Positions 10,589-20,731 of a stretch of 64,000 nt of DNA are shown in pieces; position 1 is the first letter of the stretch, and the number at the start of each line of letters is the position of its first letter. The position numbers were made by a program, and so were the translations under genes. The notes under the pieces are model-generated. The model did not search any database. It saw nothing but the letters and a program-made list of their open reading frames with translations, and was not told the origin of the DNA. The stretch spans positions 50,001,280 through 50,065,279 of the forward strand of contig NC_081552.1 of the NCBI RefSeq assembly GCF_963082655.1, given 5' to 3'. Source of the stretch: Stomoxys calcitrans. Taxonomy: Eukaryota; Arthropoda; Insecta; Diptera; Muscidae.

Positions 10589-10826
10589 ATATACATATAC
10601 ACCTTTATCAATCAATAGGTTCCCTGCAGGACATTGAACTGGTCCCAAACTGGTGATTTCACCGGTTTTCAGTGGCCGGTGATTGGTCCCCTGACTATCC
10701 ATACTGCCTGTGATTTTTATATAGGCATGTCATACCTAGGGATCTAAAATTTTGAGCCGGGCATTTCATCGGTTTAAAACACTGATCATTTCACTGATTT
10801 AAAAAATCGGTCATTTCACCAATTTA
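10589..10826. other. Spacer with short degenerate tandem repeats
   Basis: No gene is seen. At 10757-10825 there are three imperfect units of about 25 bp built on CATTTCA...TTTAAA. A few related GGTGATTTCACCGG-like words lie just upstream. Confidence 0.6.
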
Positions 10827-12104
10827 AACAAGTAAAAGCGTGCTAAGTTCGGCCGGGCCCAATCTTATATACCCTCCACCATGGATCGCATTTGTCGAGT
10901 TGTTTTCCCGGCATCTCTTCTTAGGCTAAAAAGGATATAAGAAAAGAGTTGCTCTGCTATTAAAACGATATCAAGATATGGTCCGGTTCGGACCACAACT
11001 AAATTATATGTTAGAGACCTGTGTAAAATTTCAGCCAATTCGTATAAGAATTGCGCCCATTGGGTGCTCACGAAGTAAAATAGAGAGAACGATTTATATG
11101 GAATCTGTATCGGGCTATAGACCGATTCAGAACATAATAAAGACGTTTGTTGATGGTCATGAGAGGATCCGTCGTACAAAATTTCTGGCATATGGGATAA
11201 TAATTGCGACCTCTAGGGGTCAAGAAGTCAAGATCCCAGATCGGTTTATATGGCAGCTATATCAGGTTATGAACCGATTTGAACCATACTTGGCACAGTT
11301 GTTGGATATTATAACAAAACACGTCGTGCGAAATTCCATTCCAATCGGATAAGAATTGCGCTCTCTAGAGGCTCAAGAAGTCAAGACCCAAGATCGGTTT
11401 ATATGGCAGCTATATCAGGTTATGAACCGATTTGAACCATACTTGGCACAGTTGTTGGATATTATAACAAAACACGTGGTGCAAAAGAGAGGCTCAAGAA
11501 GTCAAGACCCAAGATCGGTTTATATGACAGCTATATCATGTTATGGACCGATTTGAACCATGCTTGGCACAATTGTTGGATATCATAACAAAACACGTCG
11601 TGCCAAAATTCATTTCAATCGGATAAGAATTCCGTACTCTAGAGGCTCAAGATGTCAAGACCCAAGATCGGTTTATATGGCAGCTATATCAAACCATGGA
11701 CCGATATGGCCCATTTACAATACTAACAGACCTACACTAATAAGAAGTATTTGTGCAAAATTTCAAGCGGCTAGCTTTACTCCTTCAGAAGTTAGCGTGC
11801 TTTCGATAGACAGACGGACGGACAGACGGACGCACAGACGGACGGACAGACGGACGGACAGACGGACGGACAGACGGACGGACAGACGGACGGACAGACG
11901 GACGGACAGACGGACAGACGGACGGACAGACGGACGGACAGACGGACGGACGGACAGACGGACGGACATGGCTAGATCGACATAAAATGTCACGACGATC
12001 AAGAATATATATACTTTATGGGGTCTCAGACGAATATTTCGAGTAGTTACAAACAGAATAACGAAATTAGTATACCCCCTATCCTATGGTGGAGGGTATA
12101 AAAA
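10827..12104 (-). mobile_element. DINE-like element, subfamily A, minus orientation
   Basis: It starts AACAAGTAAAAGCGTGCTAA, then TTCGGCCGGGCC (the 3' hairpin in reverse), and ends CCTATGGTGGAGGGTATAAA (the 5' end in reverse). Anchor spacing inside is 153 bp (11239 to 11392, 11513 to 11666), with one 32-bp deletion between 11392 and 11513. An expanded GACGGACA microsatellite sits at 11807-11968. The apparent ORFs (for example the Arg-Thr-Asp repeat ORF at 11560-11985) are translations of this non-coding repeat. The 5' end abuts a Helitron 5' region at 12104. Confidence 0.85.
11807..11968 (-). repeat. Expanded CCGT/CTGT microsatellite inside a DINE
   Basis: About 160 bp of alternating GACGGACG/GACAGACG units. 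The equivalent tract in copies at 23221-23262, 30357-30396 and 40385-40425 is only about 40 bp, so this copy has expanded after insertion or came from a longer source. Confidence 0.9.
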
Positions 12105-13159
12105 TCAATTTGTGTTTGTTTGTAGGTTTGTTTGTTTGTATGTTTGTGTGTTCCTTATAGACTCAGAAACGGATGAACCGATTTTCTTGAAATTTTCACA
12201 GATGGTGCGTAATGACCCCGTGGTGAAAATAGGGTATCACATTTTTTGATATCTGAAGGGGAGGCGGACCCTCCCCCTTAACCTAATTTTCAGAAACGCC
12301 AGATCTCGGAGATGGGTGGTGCGATTTAAGCGAAATTTTGTGTGGTCTCATATAGTATCCTAAAAATAAAAATTGGTATCCAAATTTCGGATGGGGTACC
12401 TAGCGGGGCTGCCCCACCCTAATACCTACCAAACATATATTTAGACCAATCACGACAATATAGGACTCAAATGAAATGTATTTAGGATAAGACAACGTAT
12501 CTGATATCCAATTGTCGGACCAAGTTCTAGGGGGACCACCCCAAGCCCCAAAACACTCTTAAATCGGAAGTATTTACCGCCCATGGCAATATGGATTTCA
12601 AATAAAAGGTATTTGCGAGTAGAATACAAATCTGATATCCACGTGTCTGAGGATCCACCCCTTTCCCAAAATACCCCCAAAGGGAAAAACTTTTTGGACA
12701 ATGCCAATATGTAGCTCAAATGAAAGGTATTTGAGATAAGAAAACGAATTTGATAGCCTATTTTGGGGGCATGTGTTTGGGGGAAGCCTCAAACCTGTAA
12801 ACTCCTCTTAAGTCAATGGCAATTTGGGGTTTAAATAAATGGTATTTGAGAGAAGAGCACGATGCTGATATTTTTTCAGGCCAAGTATCTGGGGGACCAC
12901 CTTTCCCCCGAAGACACCACTAAATCAGACATCATGAGAATATCGGACTGAAATGAAGTATTTTAAGAATGGAGTACCCCTTACATCCATACTTAAATTG
13001 GTAGATTCAGATAAAGGAACTGATATTGTTAAACTGTTAGTCAAGTTAGCATGGAACTTCACGTAAAGATCTTTAATTGTCGAAATTAAATATTCCAAGG
13101 AAACTTTTGTTCCATATAAAGTAAAAGAAGGCGCAGCGGAGCGGGCCCGGGTCAGCTAG
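12105..13159 (+). mobile_element. Non-autonomous Helitron, copy 1
   Basis: The 3' end is GCGGGCCCGGGTCAGCTAG followed by T. A terminal CTAG (CTRR rule) after a GC-rich hairpin-forming stretch, with a T next to the 3' end, fits Helitrons. The 5' part (ATCAATTTGTGTTTGTTTGT) matches the 5' region of the copy ending at 22653, but the TC-starting tip is missing and is replaced by the DINE end. The body has repeated units around AAATGAAAGGTATTTGAGAT. There is no Rep/helicase ORF. Confidence 0.7.
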
Positions 13160-13564
13160 TAATATATATAACAAAAAAAAGGAAAAACCAAACCCATAAA
13201 CACTTACAACAATAAACAAATGAAATTGAACAAACAAAATTGAACAAACGATCTCGGCACTGTCACTGCAGCTCACCTCCTCCGTTCCAGCGTGGGATTC
13301 TCCAGAAGGCACTTGCAACCCGCAGTGTCCCAGGTGAAAAAGTTTGTTGTTGCTAGATGCATTTGACTGGTTTCCTGTATCGCGATTTCGTTTTCGACCA
13401 AGAAAAATCATCAGCAGGAGATGTCAAATTGTTTAGTTTTAATCACGGACCCATAGCCAAACTAATTTGCGAACATATTGTAAAATTTTTTTACAAATAA
13501 AGTTTGAACAAGACTTTCTACAGAAATAAAATTTTGATAAAATTTTCTATAGAAATAAAATTTT
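13160..13564. other. Spacer with degenerate AAATAAAATTTTG repeats
   Basis: Short unique DNA, then from about 13490 a run of imperfect units of ATAGAAATAAAATTTTGATAA type that forms the target of the Penelope cluster. A weak exon candidate lies at 13277-13411. Confidence 0.6.
13277..13411 (-). CDS. Weak candidate for a short host or captured coding exon
   Basis: On the minus strand an ATG at 13411 opens a 45-codon frame (starting MIFLGRKRNRDTG) that ends at a good splice donor, GGAG/GTGAGC, at 13277/13276. The segment is more GC-balanced than the AT-rich DNA around it. There is no homology I recognise and no partner exon in view. It could equally be chance or part of an unrecognised transposon. 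Confidence 0.18.
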
Positions 13565-13648
13565 GTTAGGGTATTGTTGACCTGGTTTAAAATTCTTGTA
13601 ATTTTGTTGTATTGTATCGGCTATAGGTCCATTAAAACACAAATATTT

Positions 13649-13680
<32 letters not shown>

Positions 13681-13703
13681 CTTTTATTTTTCTCCAATAT
13701 TTC

Positions 13704-13720
13704 GGTAGACTCCGTCTACC
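13704..13720 (-). ncRNA. Hammerhead-ribozyme-like hairpin in the Penelope terminal repeat, copy 1
   Basis: On the sense strand GGTAGAC-GGA-GTCTACC is followed immediately by GAAA and preceded by CTTGAAAAT. In a hammerhead, stem II is flanked by CUGANGA and GAAA. The GAAA box and stem fit; the CUGANGA box is degenerate. Penelope-like pseudo-LTRs are known to carry hammerhead motifs. This copy is probably a decayed or non-canonical one. Confidence 0.45.
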
Positions 13721-13881
13721 ATTTTCAAGGCTAGTTGTATTTAAATAAAAAAAAAAAAAAAAAAAAAAAAAAACAGAAAAAACACAAATTTTAGTAAAAA
13801 CGAATCACACAATAAAAACAGAAAAACAATAATTTTTAAGAAACTTTAATTCCTATTACATTTAATGAGTTGTTACACGAA

Positions 13882-16404
13882 CTATTGTCTGTTGGCAACT
13901 AAATGTTCTCTTCTGCTGTGCTTGTTGACTGTGTGGCGGTATACCTTCGCGCAGCTTTCTATATCTTTCTTGAAATTCATTCTCTCGTCAGGCGGTAAGT
14001 CGATGATATGCAACATCTCGAGAGTGAATCTTCGTCTGTAATTGTTCTCTTGAGCTAAGATGTCCACATCGTTGAGGTTTGGCTTATGACCAGTCAATGC
14101 ACAGTGGGCTGCTAGTGCAGTTTTCTGCTCGATTGGTCTATTATTGGCTTTTTGGTCAGATTTATGTGCAGATAACCTAGTTTTCAATTTCGTCATGGTA
14201 GTGCCAATATATGCCATCGGGCATATATTGGACTTGTCGCCGTTACATCTAATTTTATATACCACGTTTGATTTCTCCTCATTTTTAATTTTACATTTTG
14301 TCTTGCTGAATAATTCATTCACAGTTTTGCCTGTTTTTAATGCGAGATGGTATTTGTCCTTGTCGTATAGATTTGATTTGCCAAATCTTTCGGAGAATCC
14401 TTGTATGTATGTTAGCGATTTATAAATTTTTCCTTTTGTAGGCTGCTCTCCGTCTATGATTTTTCCAAGACGTTCCTTGGCCTTGCCTAATAGTGAATTA
14501 ATTGTCCAATTAGGGAAGTCGTTGGCTCTAAGAATTGCCTTTATTTTCCTCTCATTGTCAGGATGAAAGTCTGGATCACTAATGCTAAATACTCTTCTTA
14601 TAAAATTCGTTGCTGTGTTTGTTATTACTCTCTTGTGGTGTTTAGAGTAAAAATTGATTAATCTTCCGGAAGCCGTCGATTTTTGATACCAATCTATTTT
14701 TAGCTGGTTGCCATGTCTATAAACTACCGAGTCCAAATAAGGTAGTTTGCCATCATATTCTTCTTCCTTCGTAAATTGGATGTAGTTGTTGAAGGAGTTC
14801 AGAGTCTTCAGCGTCTCTGCCACGTCTGATTTCTTCAAAATCGCGAAAATGTCGTCTACATATTTTGTCAATATCTTAGGTTTCCTTATTTTGTCAAATG
14901 TGTTATTGAGAAGTTCCTCCATTACGATGTCAGCAATAATGGGTGAAGCGGGTGATCCCATTGGCATTCCTCTAAGCTGTTCATACAACTTGTCATCGTA
15001 TTTAAAATATCTGCTGTCCTTAATGCAGAATGTTAGAATTTCCTTGAAAATTTCCCTTGGAATATTGGTATATTTTTCAATCTCGTCCCATTTATTCTCA
15101 ATTGTCTGGAGTGCTAAATTTATTGGAATACTTGGGAACAAGGACACCACGTCAAAAGATACTAAAACTTCGTCATTTTCTATGGTCATGTTCTTTATCT
15201 TAGCTTTAAAGTCCACTGCGTCTTTCACATTATATTTGGAATCCTTGGTGATATTTTTCAAAATATTCACTATGTACCTACATAGATGATAGGACGGCGC
15301 GTTTATTGATGAACATATTGGTCTCAACGGTGTACCTTCTTTATGGATCTTTGGGAGTCCATATATTCGAGGGGCCAATGCGGTCTTGCTGGTCAATTTA
15401 TTCTTCTCCTGGATGCTGATAAGATTCAAGTTGTGAAGTTTATCCACCAATTTGTTGTTCCTTGTCTGTAGCCTAGATGTTGGGTCAATCTTTAAGCGCC
15501 TATACATACACATATCGTGTATTATTGCCTTCATTTTTTGCTCGTAGTCATCTTTGTACAAAGCCACTGTCTTTCCTCCCTTGTCTGCCGTTAAAATTAA
15601 TAAATCCTCATTCTCCTTTAAATATTTTCTTGTTTGAGACACTGTGTCCACCACATATTTGTCTCTCATGCTCATCTTTGACTTTCGTAAGTGATCGTCT
15701 ATCAATGTTGTAAGCTTGGTTCTTCCCATCTCCTGTTCCTCTCTATTCTCTATAGTTTGTACACACTCCTCTCCCTCTGCAATGACTTGCAAGAGTGGAA
15801 AGTTCTTGTTGGTGTGTGGGAGAGCGTGTTTCGGACCTAAAGAGAGAATCCATTGTACGTTCGTTGGTATCTCTCGCTCTGTTTTATTCACAAACCACAC
15901 GTCGTTGCGTCTAATGTTGAGGGCCTTGTCTTGTCGTTGTGTGAGTGCCTGTAGTTTCTTTATGTGTGTTGTCTTGCTCTTGCTAACATTGCCCTTGTAG
16001 AGAGTAAGCTCACTGTCGAGGTATTGTAGGAAATCATCTTGAGTCAGTAGTTCTCCTAGCTTAGTCTTTGTATTCTCTACTTTCTCTTTAAAAGAGTGGA
16101 TTTGCTTGTGTTTGTATTGTATTAGAAGTTTTAATACTTTCGTGTGAAAGTTGTGAATGTACCTGTGTAATGTTTTCTCAATATTTGGCGGGATTTTCTT
16201 GGTTTTGTGTGTTTGGAAGATGTTGCTAGTGTGTTTGGTTGCATTGATTATGAAGTTTGGTATGATGCCTGTTCTCTTACATTTTATTAAAAATGTTACA
16301 GATGTTTTGAGCTTGGCTATTTGTTTTTGGTGTTTCGAATATTGCTGGGCCGTTCTGTATGTGTGCTCATTGTACTTTTGTTTGATGTTTTTGTATATTG
16401 TCAT
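13882..16404 (-). CDS. Penelope-like reverse transcriptase with GIY-YIG endonuclease, intact
   Basis: 840 residues with no internal stop. The N-terminal third is Lys-rich. The RT domain shows LTADKGGKTVALYKDDY, PRIYGLPKIHKEGTPLRPI, SFDVVSLFPSIP (near 415), RGMPMGSPASPIIAD and the catalytic KYVDDIFAIL (YVDD near 515). The C-terminal GIY-YIG-type endonuclease shows VVYKIRC and AYIGTT (near 732), then LKTRLSAHKSD and a possible catalytic Glu near 796. This RT plus GIY-YIG layout defines endonuclease-bearing Penelope-like elements, which nick target DNA and reverse-transcribe their RNA there. The reading frame could be functional. Confidence 0.93.
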   Translation of the reverse strand: MTIYKNIKQKYNEHTYRTAQQYSKHQKQIAKLKTSVTFLIKCKRTGIIPNFIINATKHTSNIFQTHKTKKIPPNIEKTLHRYIHNFHTKVLKLLIQYKHKQIHSFKEKVENTKTKLGELLTQDDFLQYLDSELTLYKGNVSKSKTTHIKKLQALTQRQDKALNIRRNDVWFVNKTEREIPTNVQWILSLGPKHALPHTNKNFPLLQVIAEGEECVQTIENREEQEMGRTKLTTLIDDHLRKSKMSMRDKYVVDTVSQTRKYLKENEDLLILTADKGGKTVALYKDDYEQKMKAIIHDMCMYRRLKIDPTSRLQTRNNKLVDKLHNLNLISIQEKNKLTSKTALAPRIYGLPKIHKEGTPLRPICSSINAPSYHLCRYIVNILKNITKDSKYNVKDAVDFKAKIKNMTIENDEVLVSFDVVSLFPSIPINLALQTIENKWDEIEKYTNIPREIFKEILTFCIKDSRYFKYDDKLYEQLRGMPMGSPASPIIADIVMEELLNNTFDKIRKPKILTKYVDDIFAILKKSDVAETLKTLNSFNNYIQFTKEEEYDGKLPYLDSVVYRHGNQLKIDWYQKSTASGRLINFYSKHHKRVITNTATNFIRRVFSISDPDFHPDNERKIKAILRANDFPNWTINSLLGKAKERLGKIIDGEQPTKGKIYKSLTYIQGFSERFGKSNLYDKDKYHLALKTGKTVNELFSKTKCKIKNEEKSNVVYKIRCNGDKSNICPMAYIGTTMTKLKTRLSAHKSDQKANNRPIEQKTALAAHCALTGHKPNLNDVDILAQENNYRRRFTLEMLHIIDLPPDERMNFKKDIESCAKVYRHTVNKHSRREHLVANRQ

Positions 16405-16452
16405 CTTATTTGTTTTTATATTACGGCGTGCCTCCCGTTGATGTATACTCTG

Positions 16453-18266
16453 TTAGGGTATTGTTGACCTGGTTTAAAATTCTTGTAATTTTGTTGTATT
16501 GTATCGGCTATAGGTCCATTAAAACACAAATATTTAAGGTTTTTTTTTTTTTTTTTTTTTTTTTCTTTTATTTTTCTCCAATATTTCGGTAGACTCCGTC
16601 TACCATTTTCAAGGCTAGTTGTATTTAAATAAAAAAAAAAAAAAAAAAAAAAAAAACAGAAAAAACACAAATTTTAGTAAAAACGAATCACACAATAAAA
16701 ACAGAAAAACAATAATTTTTAAGAAACTTTAATTCCTATTACATTTAATGAGTTGTTACACGAACTATTGTCTGTTGGCAACTAAATGTTCTCTTCTGCT
16801 GTGCTTGTTGACTGTGTGGCGGTATACCTTCGCGCAGCTTTCTATATCTTTCTTGAAATTCATTCTCTCGTCAGGCGGTAAGTCGATGATATGCAACATC
16901 TCGAGAGTGAATCTTCGTCTGTAATTGTTCTCTTGAGCTAAGATGTCCACATCGTTGAGGTTTGGCTTATGACCAGTCAATGCACAGTGGGCTGCTAGTG
17001 CAGTTTTCTGCTCGATTGGTCTATTATTGGCTTTTTGGTCAGATTTATGTGCAGATAACCTAGTTTTCAATTTCGTCATGGTAGTGCCAATATATGCCAT
17101 CGGGCATATATTGGACTTGTCGCCGTTACATCTAATTTTATATACCACGTTTGATTTCTCCTCATTTTTAATTTTACATTTTGTCTTGCTGAATAATTCA
17201 TTCACAGTTTTGCCTGTTTTTAATGCGAGATGGTATTTGTCCTTGTCGTATAGATTTGATTTGCCAAATCTTTCGGAGAATCCTTGTATGTATGTTAGCG
17301 ATTTATAAATTTTTCCTTTTGTAGGCTGCTCTCCGTCTATGATTTTTCCAAGACGTTCCTTGGCCTTGCCTAATAGTGAATTAATTGTCCAATTAGGGAA
17401 GTCGTTGGCTCTAAGAGTTGCCTTTATTTTCCTCTCATTGTCAGGATGAAAGTCTGGATCACTAATGCTAAATACTCTTCTTATAAAATTCGTTGCTGTG
17501 TTTGTTATTACTCTCTTGTGGTGTTTAGAGTAAAAATTGATTAATCTTCCGGAAGCCGTCGATTTTTGATACCAATCTATTTTTAGCTGGTTGCCATGTC
17601 TATAAACTACCGAGTCCAAATAAGGTAGTTTGCCATCATATTCTTCTTCCTTCGTAAATTGGATGTAGTTGTTGAAGGAGTTCAGAGTCTTCAGCGTCTC
17701 TGCCACGTCTGATTTCTTCAAAATCGCGAAAATGTCGTCTACATATTTTGTCAATATCTTAGGTTTCCTTATTTTGTCAAATGTGTTATTGAGAAGTTCC
17801 TCCATTACGATGTCAGCAATAATGGGTGAAGCGGGTGATCCCATTGGCATTCCTCTAAGCTGTTCATACAACTTGTCATCGTATTTAAAATATCTGCTGT
17901 CCTTAATGCAGAATGTTAGAATTTCCTTGAAAATTTCCCTTGGAATATTGGTATATTTTTCAATCTCGTCCCATTTATTCTCAATTGTCTGGAGTGCTAA
18001 ATTTATTGGAATACTTGGGAACAAGGACACCACGTCAAAAGATACTAAAACTTCGTCATTTTCTATGGTCATGTTCTTTATCTTAGCTTTAAAGTCCACT
18101 GCGTCTTTCACATTATATTTGGAATCCTTGGTGATATTTTTCAAAATATTCACTATGTACCTACATAGATGATAGGACGGCGCGTTTATTGATGAACATA
18201 TTGGTCTCAACGGTGTACCTTCTTTATGGATCTTTGGGAGTCCATATATTCGAGGGGCCAATGCGG
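16453..18266 (-). mobile_element. Penelope-like retroelement, 5'-truncated tandem copy 2
   Basis: This copy lies directly upstream of copy 1 and is nearly identical to it. It has the same terminal region (hairpin at 16588-16604, poly-T and poly-A tracts differing in length) and the C-terminal ORF part. It is cut at 18266, where an inverted partial copy begins. The tandem arrangement means that its terminal region serves as the 5' pseudo-LTR of copy 1. Confidence 0.88.
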
Positions 18267-18270
18267 CCAA
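16765..18270 (-). pseudogene. Penelope-like RT/GIY-YIG fragment (lacks N-terminal 342 residues)
   Basis: About 498 codons matching residues 343-840 of the intact ORF at 13882-16404. It includes YVDD and the endonuclease domain. The only protein difference I see is Thr for Ile in the KIKAILRAND region (an A to G change near 17416). The apparent start Met is encoded across the inversion junction and is not native. Without the N-terminal third it is unlikely to work alone. Confidence 0.9.
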
Positions 18271-18951
18271 TCAAATCTATACGACAAGGACAAATACCAT
18301 CTCGCATTAAAAACAGGCAAAACTGTGAATGAATTATTCAGCAAGACAAAATGTAAAATTAAAAATGAGGAGAAATCAAACGTGGTATATAAAATTAGAT
18401 GTAACGGCGACAAGTCCAATATATGCCCGATGGCATATATTGGCACTACCATGACGAAATTGAAAACTAGGTTATCTGCACATAAATCTGACCAAAAAGC
18501 CAATAATAGACCAATCGAGCAGAAAACTGCACTAGCAGCCCACTGTGCATTGACTGGTCATAAGCCAAACCTCAACGATGTGGACATCTTAGCTCAAGAG
18601 AACAATTACAGACGAAGATTCACTCTCGAGATGTTGCATATCATCGACTTACCGCCTGACGAGAGAATGAATTTCAAGAAAGATATAGAAAGCTGCGCGA
18701 AGGTATACCGCCACACAGTCAACAAGCACAGCAGAAGAGAACATTTAGTTGCCAACAGACAATAGTTCGTGTAACAACTCATTAAATGTAATAGGAATTA
18801 AAGTTTCTTAAAAATTATTGTTTTTCTGTTTTTATTGTGTGATTCGTTTTTACTAAAATTTGTGTTTTTTCTGTTTTTTTTTTTTATTTAAATACAACTA
18901 GCCTTGAAAATGGTAGACGGAGTCTACCGAAATATTGGAGAAAAATAAAAG

Positions 18952-18991
<40 letters not shown>

Positions 18992-19045
18992 AAATATTTG
19001 TGTTTTAATGGACCTATAGCCGATACAATACAACAAAATTACAAG
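18267..19045 (+). mobile_element. Inverted partial Penelope copy (head-to-head arm)
   Basis: From about 18269 the plus strand reads Penelope sense sequence, from residue ~665 of the ORF through its stop near 18765, the terminal hairpin at 18912-18928 and a poly-A tract of about 35 bases. It ends after ACAAG at 19045, short of the terminal TTGTTGACC region. The junction GCGG/CCAATC joins two different ORF positions with about 2 unassigned bases. Fused inverted 5' pieces are a known outcome of Penelope insertion. Confidence 0.85.
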
Positions 19046-20046
19046 AAATAAAATTTTGATAAAATTTTCTATAGGAATAGAATTACAAGAATTCAACTTT
19101 TCTTTAATGCAAAATTATGTCTTATTTTATGGCCTTCCTTCGTAAAATGCTCACATCTCTTTGCTTACAACCAAATGCCAATTATTCCTTGCAACATTTG
19201 TTCTTCTTCAACAAGTAATTATTCCTGACCATTTGGTTCAGCAACAGTTTGTACCTTTTGACACAATATTGGTACCTGCTCTTGAACGCAAAATGACAAC
19301 AACACTTAAGTGCATTAGCTGTAAGGTTGGGAAACAACAATGAAAAAAATTCTAGGAATTTGTTGCATACACAAAATGTCCCTATGATCAAATTTCATTT
19401 ACGGCATTCGATCGCCAGCACTTATCCTTAACCCTACTACGAAGGACATGTTGTTGCAAAGAAAAAACTTTACAGAAACATTCACAAGAAGTGTCCTTTT
19501 TGCACTTCGCTTTAATATTCAGTCTTTTAATTTAATTTTTATCCACAAAAATGCATTGCAGCAGTGAGGTCATGTGACCAACCTCTGCTTTCTCTCTGGA
19601 TTTTGTGCTGTTTCTGCTTTGCTGTTCAATGGCTTTTTTTGAGCAAAAACTAAAAGTGATTGAAAAAACTGAAGTAAGAAGCAAAAAAACGTTTTTCTTC
19701 GTAGAACATCTCAAATGACATCGGGGTGTATTCTTTTGGTGATAATAGCCTGCTGTTGCATCAAAGCTTTTGCTACAGGTGTTGGGGTTTATATTGTACT
19801 CGCACAAACAACACATGCAGCATACTCCAAGTGATATGCAAAGCTTGTGTGGGACTGTGCATTTGTGCTATAGCAGCATGTTGTCGGGGTTCTGCTGTCC
19901 ACTGTTGTCCACTCATGTGTGGTTTTTAGTAAGTCTTTTGTAGTGGAATTTTTGCTATTTTTTGATTGGTAATGTTTGCACAATGGGATGATACGGCAAA
20001 AACGGCTGGCCAAAATTGGAACTCTAACTAAAATTAATAAAAAAAT
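19046..20046. other. Unique DNA after the Penelope cluster, no gene seen
   Basis: It starts with the AAATAAAATTTTG copy at 19046-19058 and continues as apparently single-copy AT-rich DNA. ORFs of up to 94 codons on both strands show no recognisable motif. Confidence 0.6.
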
Positions 20047-20495
20047 ACAAGTAAAAGCGTGCTAAGTTCGGCTAGGCTGAATCTTACATACCTTATACAA
20101 TGGACAATTTCTCTTTATAGACAGAGACTAAAAAAGTATAATTGCAAGAAATCACCATGGATTTTTTATATGCCTGGATGAAAATCGCGCCGTTTAGAGA
20201 CTCAAGAAGTATATTCGGGAGACCGGCTTATATGGGAGCTATTTCTAAAAGTGGACCGATTTGGCCCATTAACAATCCCAACCGACCTACATTAATAAGA
20301 AGTAATTATGTAAAATTTCAAACGTCTAGCTCCACTCCTTCGAAAGAACGGACATAGCTACAATAGATCGACTTAAAATGTCACGACGATCAAACATATA
20401 TTGTACTTTATAGGGTCACAAATGGATATTTCGATGTGTTGCAAACGGAATGATAAAATAAATATACTCCCATCCCTTGTTAGTGGATATAAAAA
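20047..20495 (-). mobile_element. Internally deleted DINE-like element, subfamily A
   Basis: It begins ACAAGTAAAAGCGTGCTAAG with a degenerate hairpin (TTCGGCTAGGCTGAA) and ends with GTTAGTGGATATAAAAA. Only about one central unit remains, and the CCGT tract is reduced to CGGACATAGC. It is more diverged than the other A copies. Confidence 0.75.
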
Positions 20496-20566
20496 TGTGC
20501 CTGACAATCAAATCGGGAACTGATTTGCTATGATCTTAAGTACACAGAAAACAATATAACGAAAAA

Positions 20567-20731
20567 CAGCTGTCTTCATTCTTTCTTCTGTCAGTTATCA
20601 GCTGTTACTTTTAGCTTGCTTTAGAAAAAAAGTGTAAAAAAAGTGTATTTGATTAAAGTTCATTCTAAGTTTTATTAAAAATGCATTTACTTTCTTTTAA
20701 AAAATCCGCAATTACTTTTTGGGCAACCCAA
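20567..20731 (-). mobile_element. Truncated mariner-type MITE, copy 1
   Basis: The right end reads AATTACTTTTTGGGCAACCC followed by AA and TA, the terminal inverted repeat shared with full copies at 31985-32186 and 44028-44262. The left terminal repeat is missing; similarity begins near TCATTCTTTCTTCTGTCAG. Confidence 0.8.

Larger units (their letters stand above)
13565..16452 (-). mobile_element. Penelope-like retroelement, full-length copy 1
   Basis: A 2,887-bp unit running from TTAGGGTATTGTTGACC at 13566 to where the same sequence begins again at 16453. Sense is the minus strand. The terminal region holds a poly-A/poly-T tract, a 7-bp-stem hairpin and AT-rich DNA, then the ORF at 13882-16404. 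Direct repetition of this terminal region in copy 2 makes it the pseudo-LTR typical of Penelope-like elements. The left flank carries AAATAAAATTTTG (13553-13565), also present at 19046-19058 beyond the inverted arm. Confidence 0.88.

Noticed and set aside
11560..12002. ORFs encoding Arg-Thr-Asp or Val-Arg-Leu-Ser repeats
   Set aside because: They are translations of the GACGGACA microsatellite inside a DINE element.
14144..18172. Plus-strand ORFs such as 14786-15289 and 17669-18172
   Set aside because: They are duplicated only because they mirror the two Penelope copies; the minus frame carries the RT and endonuclease motifs.
18226..18765. A 179-codon plus-strand ORF as a separate GIY-YIG gene
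   Set aside because: It is the inverted tail of the Penelope ORF fused to unrelated codons at the inversion junction.
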